In this document: positions 52,668-62,400 of the stretch, piece after piece
Layout: every line of letters begins with the position of its first letter
Position numbering within the stretch: position 1 is the first letter of the stretch
NCBI GenBank assembly: GCA_002316385.1
Contig: DCDL01000001.1
Coordinates: 49,313 to 113,312 of the forward strand
Direction: 5' to 3'
DNA length: 64,000 bases
Source of the DNA: Clostridium sp. UBA1056
GTDB taxonomy: Bacteria > Bacillota > Clostridia > Clostridiales > Clostridiaceae
Program-made: the position numbers and the translations under genes
The notes under the pieces: model-generated
What the model saw: only the letters and a program-made list of their open reading frames with translations
The model's database searches: none
What the model was told of the DNA's origin: nothing

Positions 52668-53132
52668 TTATAAGCATGATTTCACATAATCCAATGGTAC
52701 ATCCATTCTAATAGCAGTTTCCTCAATTGATAAGCCACTATCTAAAAATCTTCTGACAACCTTAATCATATTTTCTCCAACTTCAATAATGTGCCTGTCA
52801 GGATCATAAAATCGAACAACGCGCTGTCCCCAAGAATGCTCTATCATAGAATGTACATAATTAATGTCTCTCATGTTATTCAATCTTTTAATAAAGCTAT
52901 CAAAATCATCTTCTTCAAAATATAGCTCTGATTCATTTCCCCCAAAAACAATTTCACTGTCTTCTTTATGAATAAAAGTAGACCAAGAGTCTTTTGTTTG
53001 TGATGCAATGCCTCCTGTTAAAGTTATATTTGCTCCAAAATCTTCAATAACTTTTAAACCAAGCACTTCATAGTAAAATAACTTTGATTTTTCTATATTA
53101 GAAACAACTATCAACGGATTTAAAAATTTCAT
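52668..53132 (-). CDS. VOC-family protein with C-terminal helical tail
   Basis: 154 residues from the ATG at 53132 (GGAGG upstream; longer start lacks RBS). The VOC domain (1-120) has PLIVVSNIEKSKLFYYEVLG and VVRFYDPDRHIIEVGE. The last 35 residues (VRRFLDSGLSIEETAIRMDV and on) resemble a short helix-turn-helix-like tail (hydrophobic-S-I-E-E-x-A) found at the ends of several clostridial proteins. It may bind DNA or only pack onto the domain. It sits between two VanZ genes. Confidence 0.82.
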   Translation of the reverse strand: MKFLNPLIVVSNIEKSKLFYYEVLGLKVIEDFGANITLTGGIASQTKDSWSTFIHKEDSEIVFGGNESELYFEEDDFDSFIKRLNNMRDINYVHSMIEHSWGQRVVRFYDPDRHIIEVGENMIKVVRRFLDSGLSIEETAIRMDVPLDYVKSCL

Positions 53133-53326
53133 CTTACCCCTCCTTATTGAAATTATAAATATATTCACATTCCTTATCTTATAACAATTATATAGCATTT
53201 TATCTATTTATTGTATTTATTTTTCAATACCATGCTATCAAATTTTTAAAGGACAATTTATCTAATAATGGAGGTCTGTTCTATCATCTTGTTTATTTCT
53301 TAATACAATTTAATTATAAAATAAAA

Positions 53327-53358
53327 ATACTGCATATTCATTTTGAATAGCACAGTAT
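53327..53358. repeat. Hairpin repeat family A, copy 7
   Basis: Arms ATACTGCATATTCA and TGAATAGCACAGTAT. C-G in the stem of other copies is T-A here on both arms (CTG/CAG), a compensatory change. Lies 35 bp after the second VanZ gene. Confidence 0.8.
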
Positions 53359-53392
53359 CTTAAGAAATAAATTCTATAGTTAAACATTAATA

Positions 53393-54013
53393 CTAAAGTC
53401 CAAATATAGTTTTATATATTATCTTATCAATAAATGGTGCTATAAAGAAATTTAACAGAATTATTATACTAATAAAAATTTCAGCATTATATTTAATAAA
53501 TAAATTATCACTGGTGCTATTTTTAAATTTAAATTTTGAAGTAAGTTTTTTAAATAATAAAGAATAAATTATATAACCAATAGCAGCTCCTAATGTATTC
53601 ATTATTAAATCATCAATATCTGCAGCTCTAATGTTTAATAATTGAAGTATTTCAATTATCAATGATAATCCAAAACCAGTTAATACAGTGTTAAAAAAAC
53701 TCTCAAACTTTTTCCAAAGACTTGGCAGCAATACTCCCAATGGAATAAAAAGAATTGTATTTGTAATTAATCCAAACATATTTTCCATTTGCCACTTAAA
53801 TGGTATTAAACTAATAGTCATATCTCTCTGGGAACCTATATCTAGTATGTTACCAGGCCCAGTAATACTAAGCACAGCCCATAAATAATAAGTAAATATA
53901 TACACCCCTACAATAAATAGCTTTGAAACTTGTATTTCATTTTTTCTTAGATATTTTACTATGAAAATATTGTACAATATGATTCCTATTGTTATTAAAA
54001 ACAATAATCCCAC
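53393..54013 (-). CDS. VanZ-family membrane protein
   Basis: 206 residues, starting at GTG (GGGGG eight bases upstream). VanZ signatures: LIPFKWQMENM, NTILFIPLGVLLP, LSLIIEILQLL and the loop RAADIDDLIMNTLGAAIGY. About five or six membrane helices. It is longer than the neighbour at 52089 and has an additional C-terminal helix. The two VanZ genes are on the same strand with a VOC gene between. Confidence 0.9.
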   Translation of the reverse strand: MGLLFLITIGIILYNIFIVKYLRKNEIQVSKLFIVGVYIFTYYLWAVLSITGPGNILDIGSQRDMTISLIPFKWQMENMFGLITNTILFIPLGVLLPSLWKKFESFFNTVLTGFGLSLIIEILQLLNIRAADIDDLIMNTLGAAIGYIIYSLLFKKLTSKFKFKNSTSDNLFIKYNAEIFISIIILLNFFIAPFIDKIIYKTIFGL

Positions 54014-54359
54014 TACAAAGACCCCCTCTCAAAAATATATTTTATCTTCTTAAATATATTTTACATATAATTGTTTAAGAGACTCTTAAGCATTTCTTAC
54101 GATATTCTTAAAATGTATATCATTCCAATTTATTACAGTCTGTTTCCTAATTATAATGATTATATATTAATTGTAATAAAGCTCTTTCAGCCTTTCCAAT
54201 ATCTAAAATCTTCAAATAAAAATACCGTATATTCATTTCTGAATAATACAGTATCTTAAGAAATTATTTTGTTTTAGAGTTATTATACTATATATGAAGA
54301 ATGTACCTAGAAAACCTAATTCTTATATATTATCTTAATGTCAATTAATTCATATACCT
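54014..54359. other. Spacer with family A copy 8
   Basis: No gene that I can support. It carries the hairpin repeat at 54222. Confidence 0.5.
54222..54254. repeat. Hairpin repeat family A, copy 8
   Basis: Arms ATACCGTATATTCA and TGAATAATACAGTAT, one stem mismatch. Lies about 105 bp after the Cys-rich peptide gene at 54360. Confidence 0.8.
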
Positions 54360-54533
54360 TTATACTTCTGTTTTTCTACGTATACATTGTTCTCTATCAA
54401 TGCAATAATCACAGTCTTCTCTGTTGCACTTCTCTATACACATCATATCTCCTTTTTCATTCTTAGATTTAAATTTAAATATAAGCATAAATATGACATA
54501 TATCAATAGCATTATCAAAATAATTGCTATCAT
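54360..54533 (-). CDS. Small membrane-anchored Cys-rich protein
   Basis: 57 residues with a strong RBS (AAAGGAGG). One membrane helix (about 2-20), a basic stop-transfer segment (KFKSKNEK), then a cytoplasmic tail with five Cys (MCIEKCNREDCDYCIDREQC). The C-x3-C-x4-C-x2-C-x5-C pattern may bind a metal or an Fe-S cluster. It resembles FeoB-associated or similar small Cys-rich membrane proteins in layout only. No family recognised. Confidence 0.6.
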   Translation of the reverse strand: MIAIILIMLLIYVIFMLIFKFKSKNEKGDMMCIEKCNREDCDYCIDREQCIRRKTEV

Positions 54534-54895
54534 TGCTTATTCCTCCTTTATTTAATTCCATAAAATCACCATATATCTATTTCCTAATAATATGATGTTA
54601 AAACATCTTCTCATAAAAGTATTTCTATATCTCTATAAAAATTTTACAAAACTTCTTATCCTATCCTGAGAAAAGTAGATATATATCCTGATTTAAAAGA
54701 TTAATTTTATTATTAGAATTAATTTCCCATGATTCATTTTCTGTGTAAAAGTGAAGAGTATTTTTACATTCCTCCTATAATCAATGTAAAAACTATTGAA
54801 ATTACTATTGAAAAATTTAATGTCTTTCTAGCTTTTACTATGCTTTATATTCTCCACATTTAATATTTTAGCTGTTAACATTATAAATTTCTATG
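54534..54895. other. Spacer
   Basis: AT-rich, no gene or clear hairpin seen. Confidence 0.4.
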
Positions 54896-55015
54896 TTAAA
54901 AAACACCAACTAGATCATCTTCATTTGCTCTATCCAATATTTGTTTTATCTTGTCTAAGTTTTCTTTAGTATTAAATGTTATTAGAAACTGTCCAATAAT
55001 TATTGATACCTCCAT
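54896..55015 (-). CDS. Possible 39-residue small protein
   Basis: ATG with GGAGAG five bases upstream encodes MEVSIIIGQFLITFNTKENL followed by DKIKQILDRANEDDLVGVF. The first half could be a beta strand and the second an amphipathic helix. No family recognised; support is RBS and coding look only. Confidence 0.4.
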   Translation of the reverse strand: MEVSIIIGQFLITFNTKENLDKIKQILDRANEDDLVGVF

Positions 55016-55351
55016 TTTAACTCTCCAATGTTTCTTATTTTATTTTCAAAATTTAATTAAAAAAATCTACACCTAATTTTACTATATATTGCCAATTATT
55101 TAAAATTATATCATGTTATTCCAAATGTATATATTTGTTATTCTATAATTTAGATAATTATTTTTTCTAGTATCTTATTATTAAATTTTAAGGAATATTG
55201 TTCTCATCTAAAATCTATTATCTAATTCTTCATATCGTTTATTACAACATAAAAATACTGTAAAATTCATTTCTGAATAATACAGTATTTTAGTCAGTAC
55301 TTCATACAATTAAATCTAATTTTAACCTTGCTTTTTGAATATGTAACACCC
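55016..55351. other. Spacer with family A copy 9
   Basis: Contains the hairpin repeat at 55255; nothing else is visible. Confidence 0.5.
55255..55288. repeat. Hairpin repeat family A, copy 9
   Basis: Arms ATACTGTAAAATTCA and TGAATAATACAGTAT, fully paired at the outer six bases with a T-A in place of C-G, a compensatory change relative to copies 1 and 10. Lies 64 bp after the secreted protein gene. Confidence 0.8.
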
Positions 55352-55855
55352 TTATTTCCCAACAAATGTAGCCATTCCATTATCACCACTATAAGGAGGA
55401 GCTCCTTTAACAGTTACATAACAAATTATTAGTTTATATTCTTCACCTTTAGGAATATCTTGATTAAAAGTTAGAATAAATGTTTTTGCTGAACCATCTT
55501 TGGATTTAATTTTTACCAACTCATCGGTAAGAGAATTACTTTCATTCACCTTATCATTTTTACCAAGGGTAGCTATATGCTTTGGCTTAGCATTCTTCAT
55601 GTCTTGAATCCAGTAATTAGTTGCCTTTGTCCCTAGATTCATATCCACATCCCTATCATAGTTTATTTGAATTTCATTAGGTGAAATTTGCTCAATCTTT
55701 ACTAGCTTTGGAATAGGGAACTCTTCATTCTTAACAGTGCTTAAAGAAGTGATAGAAACACCAATAACAGGTTCAGCACTTACATCAACGCACCAAAAAG
55801 ACTGTAATGTCATTAAAGTACATACAATTAAAAAACAACTTAAATATTTCTTCAT
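55352..55855 (-). CDS. Secreted protein with Ig-like fold
   Basis: 167 residues from the ATG at 55855 (GGAGG upstream). N-terminal signal peptide (KKYLSCFLIVCTLMTLQSFW, cleavage likely after VSA at about 27). The rest looks like a single beta-sandwich: PKLVKIEQISPNEIQINYD and FILTFNQDIPKGEEYKLII fit the SbsA/Big-5-like Ig domains of clostridial surface proteins. No anchor motif is seen. Function is unknown. A family A hairpin follows. Confidence 0.7.
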   Translation of the reverse strand: MKKYLSCFLIVCTLMTLQSFWCVDVSAEPVIGVSITSLSTVKNEEFPIPKLVKIEQISPNEIQINYDRDVDMNLGTKATNYWIQDMKNAKPKHIATLGKNDKVNESNSLTDELVKIKSKDGSAKTFILTFNQDIPKGEEYKLIICYVTVKGAPPYSGDNGMATFVGK

Positions 55856-56199
55856 GATTACCTCCACGTATAATATAGTTAATAAATATCGTTGCAGAGT
55901 TATCTTTCCCTATATTCATTAGATATATTAATCTAAAATAACTTATTTAACATCTTATTATTTAGTTTTAAAAAAATATTATTTTTATAACACTCTAATA
56001 TAAACTTTTTAGCTAAATATTGTAGTTAAAGATATAATTCATATTCCTGCTGTCTTCTATTCCTATAAAAATATCTATACATTCTAAATAAATCGAATAG
56101 AAATACCGCATACTCATCTTAAGAATAATGCGGTATTTTAAATTTTATATTTATTTTATATAGGGTTAATGAATCTATTCTTATCAATAGTTAATTAGA
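55856..56199. other. Spacer with family A copy 10
   Basis: Contains the hairpin repeat at 56103. Otherwise AT-rich without genes. Confidence 0.5.
56103..56136. repeat. Hairpin repeat family A, copy 10
   Basis: Arms ATACCGCATACTCA and AATAATGCGGTAT. The stem keeps pairing through CGCAT/ATGCG, where other copies have CGTA/TACG. Lies 64 bp after the MerR-GyrI gene. Confidence 0.8.
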
Positions 56200-57021
56200 C
56201 TAATTTATCGGAAATTGTAATTCTGTTACATATTCATCAGGATTCTCTGTTGCCCATTCACCTTTATGATATATCTCACGAATGGGTCCACAGATTGAAT
56301 ATTTATTTTCAGAAATCCATTCATACATAGTTTCATAGGTTTTTCCAATGGTAGTAAATGAACCATTATGAACTATGCAAGCCATCTTTTCAACTACAGG
56401 TAGTTCATATACTTTAACACTATCACTCTCTGAAATTAATTTTGTTATGGGCTCCACAACCTCCATATCCTGTATTGAAGTGTTATCTTCATGATAAAGT
56501 GTCATACATGGAATTGTACGTTTTCCCTTTTCTTTATCAATATGCGCATTAACTTTAGTCCATAAACTTTCGCAAAATTCATCGTAAGTCTGTTTACCAC
56601 TTTTTACAAAAGAGTTTCGAAGTGATGCAACTAATATTTTTTCTACTTTTTTAATAGAAATTTCGTTCATAGCAGGTATGCCTCCATTCTTTATTAAAAA
56701 TATATTTGTATGAAGACGTTGGAGCCTACTTGTTTCTAGTTCCAGTGCCTTTTCAAGTAATCCTGCTTTAACTTCCAAAATTTTTATAAGGGACTCATTA
56801 CTAGAATTACTTTTAAAGAAATCATTAATTTCAATAAGTGAAAATCCAGCATCCTTTAAAGCAATTATTTTATTAATGGTTATAAGTTGATTTGCATCAT
56901 AATATCTATAACCTGTAAATTTATCCACATGTATAGGCTTTAAAAGTCCTATATTATCATAATGATATAGTGTGTTAATTGAAAGTCCACTCATACGTGA
57001 AAATTCACCAATCTTAAACAT
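56200..57021 (-). CDS. MerR-family regulator with GyrI-like effector domain
   Basis: 273 residues. MerR winged helix (1-70: KIGEFSRMSGLSINTLYHYD and the GYRYYDANQ wing), a coiled coil (about 75-112), then a GyrI-like/Bacterial effector domain (about 120-273) as in BmrR and BltR, which bind multidrug ligands. Key segments: CIVHNGSFTTIGKTYETMYE and the C-terminal EYVTELQFPI. Such proteins usually activate an adjacent efflux gene; none is adjacent here, so the target may lie elsewhere. Confidence 0.9.
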   Translation of the reverse strand: MFKIGEFSRMSGLSINTLYHYDNIGLLKPIHVDKFTGYRYYDANQLITINKIIALKDAGFSLIEINDFFKSNSSNESLIKILEVKAGLLEKALELETSRLQRLHTNIFLIKNGGIPAMNEISIKKVEKILVASLRNSFVKSGKQTYDEFCESLWTKVNAHIDKEKGKRTIPCMTLYHEDNTSIQDMEVVEPITKLISESDSVKVYELPVVEKMACIVHNGSFTTIGKTYETMYEWISENKYSICGPIREIYHKGEWATENPDEYVTELQFPIN

Positions 57022-57221
57022 AATTTCACCTCAACAAATAAGCTCTACAAGTGCGCACCTTGTCTCTAAATATATTATAAAGTCTTCGGTAACCCAAGAG
57101 TCAATAAGAGAAATCCCTTTAGGCTACCATCTAATATAGAGAATTTTATCTAGAAAAATATATAAATATTTAAATATGGAACTTTTTAAAATTTAAAAAA
57201 GTTAACATTTTCCCTATGAAG

Positions 57222-57249
57222 CTATTTAAAAAGATAACATTTTAAATAG
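57222..57249. terminator. Hairpin after the padR gene, family C-like
   Basis: CTATTTAAAA and TTTTAAATAG pair around an 8-base loop; an outer CTATGAA/TTCATAG pair can extend it. Lies 19 bp after the padR stop. Confidence 0.65.
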
Positions 57250-57267
57250 TTGCTGTATTCATAGGAT

Positions 57268-57600
57268 TTAAACTATATTCCCTCTAATTATATCATTAAT
57301 GTTTTTGCTCATATACTCCCAAGTGCCTATAAAATCCTTTAATTCTTCACGGCCTTTATCTGTTAAACGGTAATACTTTCTAGCTGGTCCTAGAGTTGAC
57401 TCCTTCATAGTTGAGGATATGAAACCATTCTTCTGTAGACGTGTATATAATGGATATAGAGTTCCTTCTGAAATGTCAGTAAATCCATTTTCTTTTAGGA
57501 TTCTAGCGATATCATATCCATAAACCTCTTCTTTTAAGTCTATAATTCTAAGAACACAGCCCTCCAAACTCCCTTTTAATAACTGTGATTTATTATTCAT
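57268..57600 (-). CDS. PadR-family transcriptional regulator
   Basis: 110 residues. The N-terminal winged helix reads LLKGSLEGCVLRIIDLKEEV then YGYDIARILKENGF, SEGTLYPLYTRLQKNGF and the wing GPARKYYRLTDKG. The C-terminus is a short dimerisation helix. PadR proteins are repressors that respond to drugs, phenolics or envelope stress. The gene is second in an operon with a membrane protein (12 bp gap); a palindrome before the operon (58334) is its likely operator. Confidence 0.92.
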   Translation of the reverse strand: MNNKSQLLKGSLEGCVLRIIDLKEEVYGYDIARILKENGFTDISEGTLYPLYTRLQKNGFISSTMKESTLGPARKYYRLTDKGREELKDFIGTWEYMSKNINDIIRGNIV

Positions 57601-57612
57601 GGTCTCCTCCTT

Positions 57613-58290
57613 CTACTGATTTCTATTTTCAACGAAATGCTGTATGAAACAAATAATTATAAGTATCCCCATGAATATTAGATAATTAATTTCAAAGAGT
57701 ACCTTTGTAAAAAATAATTTAGTTAATACAAATATAGCTATTAGTACACAAAAACCTATCCATAATAAAAAGGTTACCTTTATTTCAGTTTTTTTATCAT
57801 CAGAAAAAAGCTTATCTAACGCAGCTGCATTTGATAATAAATAACTAGTTAGTGTTATTGCAATAAATGTATTTACTACCATGGAAACAGTTACCGGTAC
57901 TGTAAATACTCTACTTCCATTTACCCAAGCTCTAATTAGATATCCCACAAGCATTTCAAATATTCCTGTAAAAATAAAAATTATCAATGGCAATCTAGAA
58001 ACTCTCCAGTATATTTTCTCTATGGCTGAGTACCCCTCCATGGTTTCATCTATAAATTCATCACAAAAGGAGTCTATATCATTATTGCCTAATATGTCTT
58101 CTACTGCAATACCTCCTTCTTCTGCTTGTAAAAATAAATCTAAACAATGATGGATAAATTCTTCAGCATCATGATCATTAATTTTTGAAAATCGAATCCT
58201 AAATAAAATATTTTCAAATTTCTTTTCGTTTTCTTCACTTAACTTACCAATAAACTTATTAACCTCTTTAATATATTGTTTTGTTTTCAT
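57613..58290 (-). CDS. PadR-associated membrane protein (DUF1700/DUF1048-like)
   Basis: 225 residues from the ATG at 58290 (GGAGAG upstream). A cytoplasmic N-terminal helical part (1-90, KYIGKLSEENEKKF-like HAAS-type segment) is followed by about four membrane helices. Proteins of this kind are routinely encoded with PadR regulators, normally after padR; here the membrane gene comes first. Function unknown. Confidence 0.72.
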   Translation of the reverse strand: MKTKQYIKEVNKFIGKLSEENEKKFENILFRIRFSKINDHDAEEFIHHCLDLFLQAEEGGIAVEDILGNNDIDSFCDEFIDETMEGYSAIEKIYWRVSRLPLIIFIFTGIFEMLVGYLIRAWVNGSRVFTVPVTVSMVVNTFIAITLTSYLLSNAAALDKLFSDDKKTEIKVTFLLWIGFCVLIAIFVLTKLFFTKVLFEINYLIFMGILIIICFIQHFVENRNQ

Positions 58291-58333
58291 AAACTCACTC
58301 TCCAACCTACTCCATAGTATTATTTATTACATG

Positions 58334-58383
58334 GTATCTTGCAATGCAATATACTCTTTTCTATATTGTATTGCAAGGTAGAT
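58334..58383. promoter_or_regulatory. Palindromic operator candidate of the PadR operon
   Basis: CTTGCAATGCAATATA and TATATTGTATTGCAAG are near-perfect inverted arms around an eight-base centre, 45-95 bp before the membrane protein ATG. Length and position fit a PadR dimer site. Confidence 0.6.
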
Positions 58384-58510
58384 ATGTTGTCAATAAAATT
58401 TATACCATACTTTTCAATCATTGTAGTATAATCATCCATGTAGAGTATTGAAATTTCTGAGGGAGTAAGTCACTTAAATATAAAAAATTTATGAATATGG
58501 AGGTGCTAAA

Positions 58511-59080
58511 ATGGAGTACATGGGGGATCTTGAATATTGGGATGAAAAATTTAAAAATAGAAGTAATAAACCATTAAATCCCGAAAAATCATTAGTGGAA
58601 AATATAAAATACTTTAAGAAGGGTTCAGCTCTTGATATTGCGTGTGGAGATGGTAGAAATACCTTATTTCTCCTTGAGAATGGATTTAATGTGACAGGTG
58701 TTGACTTTAGTAGTAATGCACTTGCTCGTTTAGAAACCTTTGTCAATCTAAAAGGTTATTCAGTTAATACAAAACAAGTTGATTTAAGTAAACCTGATTC
58801 ACTAAATGATATTGGTATATTTGATAATATTTTAATTAATCATTATAGGTTAAATAAGGATCAACTTGAGAATATCGGAAACCATATAACTGATAATGGT
58901 ACATTATTTATCTGTGGTTTTGGACATAAGCATAAAACTGATTCTAAAATTAGAAAAGATGATTTGATTTATTCAACTGATTTAGAATATATAAATAAAT
59001 CCTTTGATTTAATTAAGTATATTGAGACTCAAGATGATAGAGGATTCTTTGTCACTTATATTTTTAGTAAGAAGAATTAA
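58511..59080 (+). CDS. SAM-dependent methyltransferase (TehB/class I)
   Basis: 189 residues. The motif I is ALDIACGDGRNTLFLLENGF, then motif II GVDFSSNAL. Start follows GGAGG. The fold is the class I Rossmann methyltransferase, resembling TehB-type and other small-molecule methyltransferases. Substrate unknown. It is divergent from the PadR operon and shares the promoter region at 58291-58510. Confidence 0.85.
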   Translation: MEYMGDLEYWDEKFKNRSNKPLNPEKSLVENIKYFKKGSALDIACGDGRNTLFLLENGFNVTGVDFSSNALARLETFVNLKGYSVNTKQVDLSKPDSLNDIGIFDNILINHYRLNKDQLENIGNHITDNGTLFICGFGHKHKTDSKIRKDDLIYSTDLEYINKSFDLIKYIETQDDRGFFVTYIFSKKN

Positions 59081-59429
59081 TAAAGCTATTACTTCTTTTT
59101 ATTTTATATACTTCTTATAATTATCCCTATACCAATGATATATGATACTATTAAAATTATCATAGTCTTTAAAGTTTTTAATGCAACGTCTTTTCATCAG
59201 ATTTACTGATGTTACAGCATTATCTATAAAAATATAAAGCCTTTAATAATAAAAAAGTTTCAACTGCATTTTAAATTTTGTACTGCAGTTGAAACTTTAA
59301 TTGGGGTAAATATGAACGCTATGCTAATTTAGCTTAATCTATACTTATATAATATCTAATAAAGAAAATTTATTAGAATATGATGTTTTACGTAAAACTA
59401 ATCATAGAAGTTCTATTAAAACTTATATA
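59081..59429. other. Spacer with terminator and possible gene remnant
   Basis: On the minus strand, 59099-59230 reads RLYIFIDNAVTSVNLMKRRC and on to a stop without a start codon, possibly a lost gene end. The strong hairpin at 59254 lies between the methyltransferase and collagenase genes, which converge here. Confidence 0.45.
59254..59298. terminator. 15-bp perfect bidirectional terminator
   Basis: AAAGTTTCAACTGCA and TGCAGTTGAAACTTT pair perfectly around a 15-base loop, with A- and T-runs outside. It stands between the convergent methyltransferase and collagenase genes. Confidence 0.85.
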
Positions 59430-62400
59430 TTATTTTTGCCTTATTCCATCAATTTTAATGGTATAGTCAACGCTACTAGAACTATTTAAAGAGTATAGTT
59501 TGATAAAATATTTACCTGGTGTAGCCTGAAAGCTTCCACTTTTTCCGTCTACTTCGTTACGTTGGTTCCAGCAAACATATTTATTTAAGTTATCTGATTT
59601 ACATACTAACCAAGTATATTCTTTCTGAGCACTTCCTATTTTTATATTTACATTAGATGCAGTATCTACATCAAAGTAGAATATATCTGAATCCCAGCCT
59701 GTAGCTAGGTTGCCTTTCGCATCGATATTGTTATATATAGCTACCTTTGCAGATTCAAAATCATTGTTTGGTTCTACTTCCTCAGTGATACTTGGTACTT
59801 CTGGATTATCGTTTGTATTAAATTTTATATTTATACTATAATTTGCATTTGATATAGTCTCGTCTGATGAATACAGCTTAAGGTAATACTTTCCAGGAGT
59901 TGCATTAAAGCTTCCTTTGCTTATATCACCTTCAATGAATTTCTTCCAACAAACATAGTTGTTTAAGTCATTTTCCTTAACAACTACCCAAGTTATTTTA
60001 GAAGAATTTCCTGTGACTTTTACATCAATTTTACTATCTTTATCTACTTGAAAAACAAAAATATCTTCATCATCAACATTTTCTATAGTACCAGTTACAT
60101 CTTTATCGTTAACTATAAATCCATTAGCCTCAGCATAAGTATCATTTGATTCCTCTTCTGAAGTTATTCCACCTGCATCATAGGCTGGATTAATCTTAAT
60201 ATTAAATGTTGCTTCTCCAGTTGCACCTCTGTTATCTGTAACTTTAAGAGTAACAACATAATTTCCTTCTTGCTTATACACATGAGTAGGATTCTTATCT
60301 GAGCTTGTAGATCCATCTCCAAAGTCCCAAGCATAGGATACTATATACCCATCTGTATCTGTAGATTTACCACCATTAAATGAAATTAGCTTATTTACTT
60401 TTACATTGGCTGGAGCATCTATATTGGCAGTAGGAACTTTATTTTCTTCTCCTGAGTCATCGTTTAAAAGTCCCTTAAATACTAAATTATATTCATATTT
60501 TCCGTTAACTACTTTATAGTCAGTGAAATAGCAAGTTACGGTTTCATAGCCTGTCCACCCTTTTGATGATAGATTTTTAAGCATTTCATTAGCCTTTTGA
60601 TTCATTTCAGCAGTGTCCTGTAATCTTCCCTTTGAAGTTCCGCCTACATATTTACCTGAGATTTTAAAGGAATTAAAATCTTTTGAATGAATTTTTTCCT
60701 GGGCTACACCACTTATTCCACTTACACTTACTATGTCAGAAGAAATTTCATCCATAGTTCTTTTAGCATGAGTTTGAGTATAGCTATCTGATACTAATGG
60801 GGTTCCTATGGTTGTGTCCGATATTAATTGTCCCATATATTGTTGATACTCTCTATTTTTATTTGAATCCGCCTTTAATTGTGAAATAAGGTTTCTATAA
60901 CTTGTTATATCATTTTTAATTAAAGAATCATTTATTTGATTTAATGACCACATATCCTTATTATACATATAACTTACAAGGGCAAAGCCGTAATTGTAAA
61001 AATCCCATCCATCGCTATATTTGGAGGATACTGTCTTACTTAATGTAAACCTATTAGCTTCATTCTTTGCAAGTTCACTTACTATAGATTTTCTTGGTTT
61101 TACTCCCTCTGTACGCGTAGAGCCTGCAAAGAATTCTGCTGAACCTTCGTCAAACCATGTCAAATCTTCTTTTTCATAGAATGGACCTTTTCCCCACATA
61201 CCTGGAACTAAATATCTACTTTGCAAATAGTGAGTAAATTCATGCCTAAATAATTCTTCTAAGCTATACCTACTATCTTCTGTAGTTCTTTCATAAGTGT
61301 AGAATGTTCCTTTAGGTTCTATATATATTCCACCATTATCTGTACTAACATTATTCAAATAGTAATTTACTCTATATTCTGATGGTGAGTTGAAGATTTT
61401 TATAGTTAAAACATCATCTACGTTCCCAACTTCTAATGCTTTATCGTTTCCAATTACTCTAAAAAATTGTGATTCAACTTCCTTCGCTGCCCAGTAAAGT
61501 CTTTTTGCTTTTTCCTCTGAAACATTCTCTCCAACTTCCATGACTATTGAACCATTATCAAAGGTATACTTATTAGGTAGATACTTTTTATGCCCTTCTT
61601 CTTGAAGTTGTGCATAGTGTATGTTTTCTCCACGTGAGTTTATACCTTTATATAAACGCTCAATTCTATCTGCTGCTATAAAAAAGTTCTCTGAATATTT
61701 AGGAGCAGTGTCCATGATATCTGTTAATACTCCAACAAACATTTTAGGATTGCTGTAGAAAACACCTAACTTACTTACTTGATAAACAGCATTATTAACT
61801 AGCCATTGGTTACCACTACTAACATTATTCATTAATGCTATTTCTTTAAATTCATTTAAGAAGGTATCAATTTTACCATAGTAAGGCATTGAGCTAGGAT
61901 CTTTTTCATATGATGTGGAAGTTATATAATAGGATATACCACTAATTATTTCATAGATAGCCTTAGACTTTGATAAATCAGCACCATATGTCTCCATATT
62001 GATTTTGTAATCTCTTAATATCAATGCCGCTTTATTAATTACTTCTGCATTACAAGACGTATTTCCAATTAAAAGCCCTAAACTTTTAATTACACCATTT
62101 TGCAGTTCATTTCCAAATTTAAAGTTAGGATTTGCAAGCATTGAATTTAATGCTGGTAAACATAGATCTCTAAAGCTTCTATCATTCAAATAGCTTAATC
62201 CATTGTTATAATACCCTAAATAGAATCCAGATCTTAAAACTTCCACTATGGTAGGGATACCGTTATTATTAGTATCTGTAAAGGTTTTAGCTTTTGCATC
62301 TAAAGCACTTATCATATATTTTACACGATCCTTATTACCATAAAATTCTTGTGAGTCTGCAGAGTACTTAAATAGTCCATCGATATCTGTCCACTCTAAA

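Noticed and set aside
54071..54259. Plus-strand frame of 62 codons overlapping a family A repeat
   Set aside because: No RBS, and its C-terminal part is made of the repeat sequence.
17903..56136. Family A repeats as a CRISPR array
   Set aside because: Copies are scattered over 38 kb, palindromic, always 3' of genes and without regular spacers.
36301..57249. Family C (AACTATTTAAAA/AACATTTTAAAATGTT elements at 2198, 19230, 33664, 36301, 57222) as a firm repeat family
   Set aside because: Similarity is patchy and made of A/T only, so chance is hard to exclude; kept only as notes on single hairpins.
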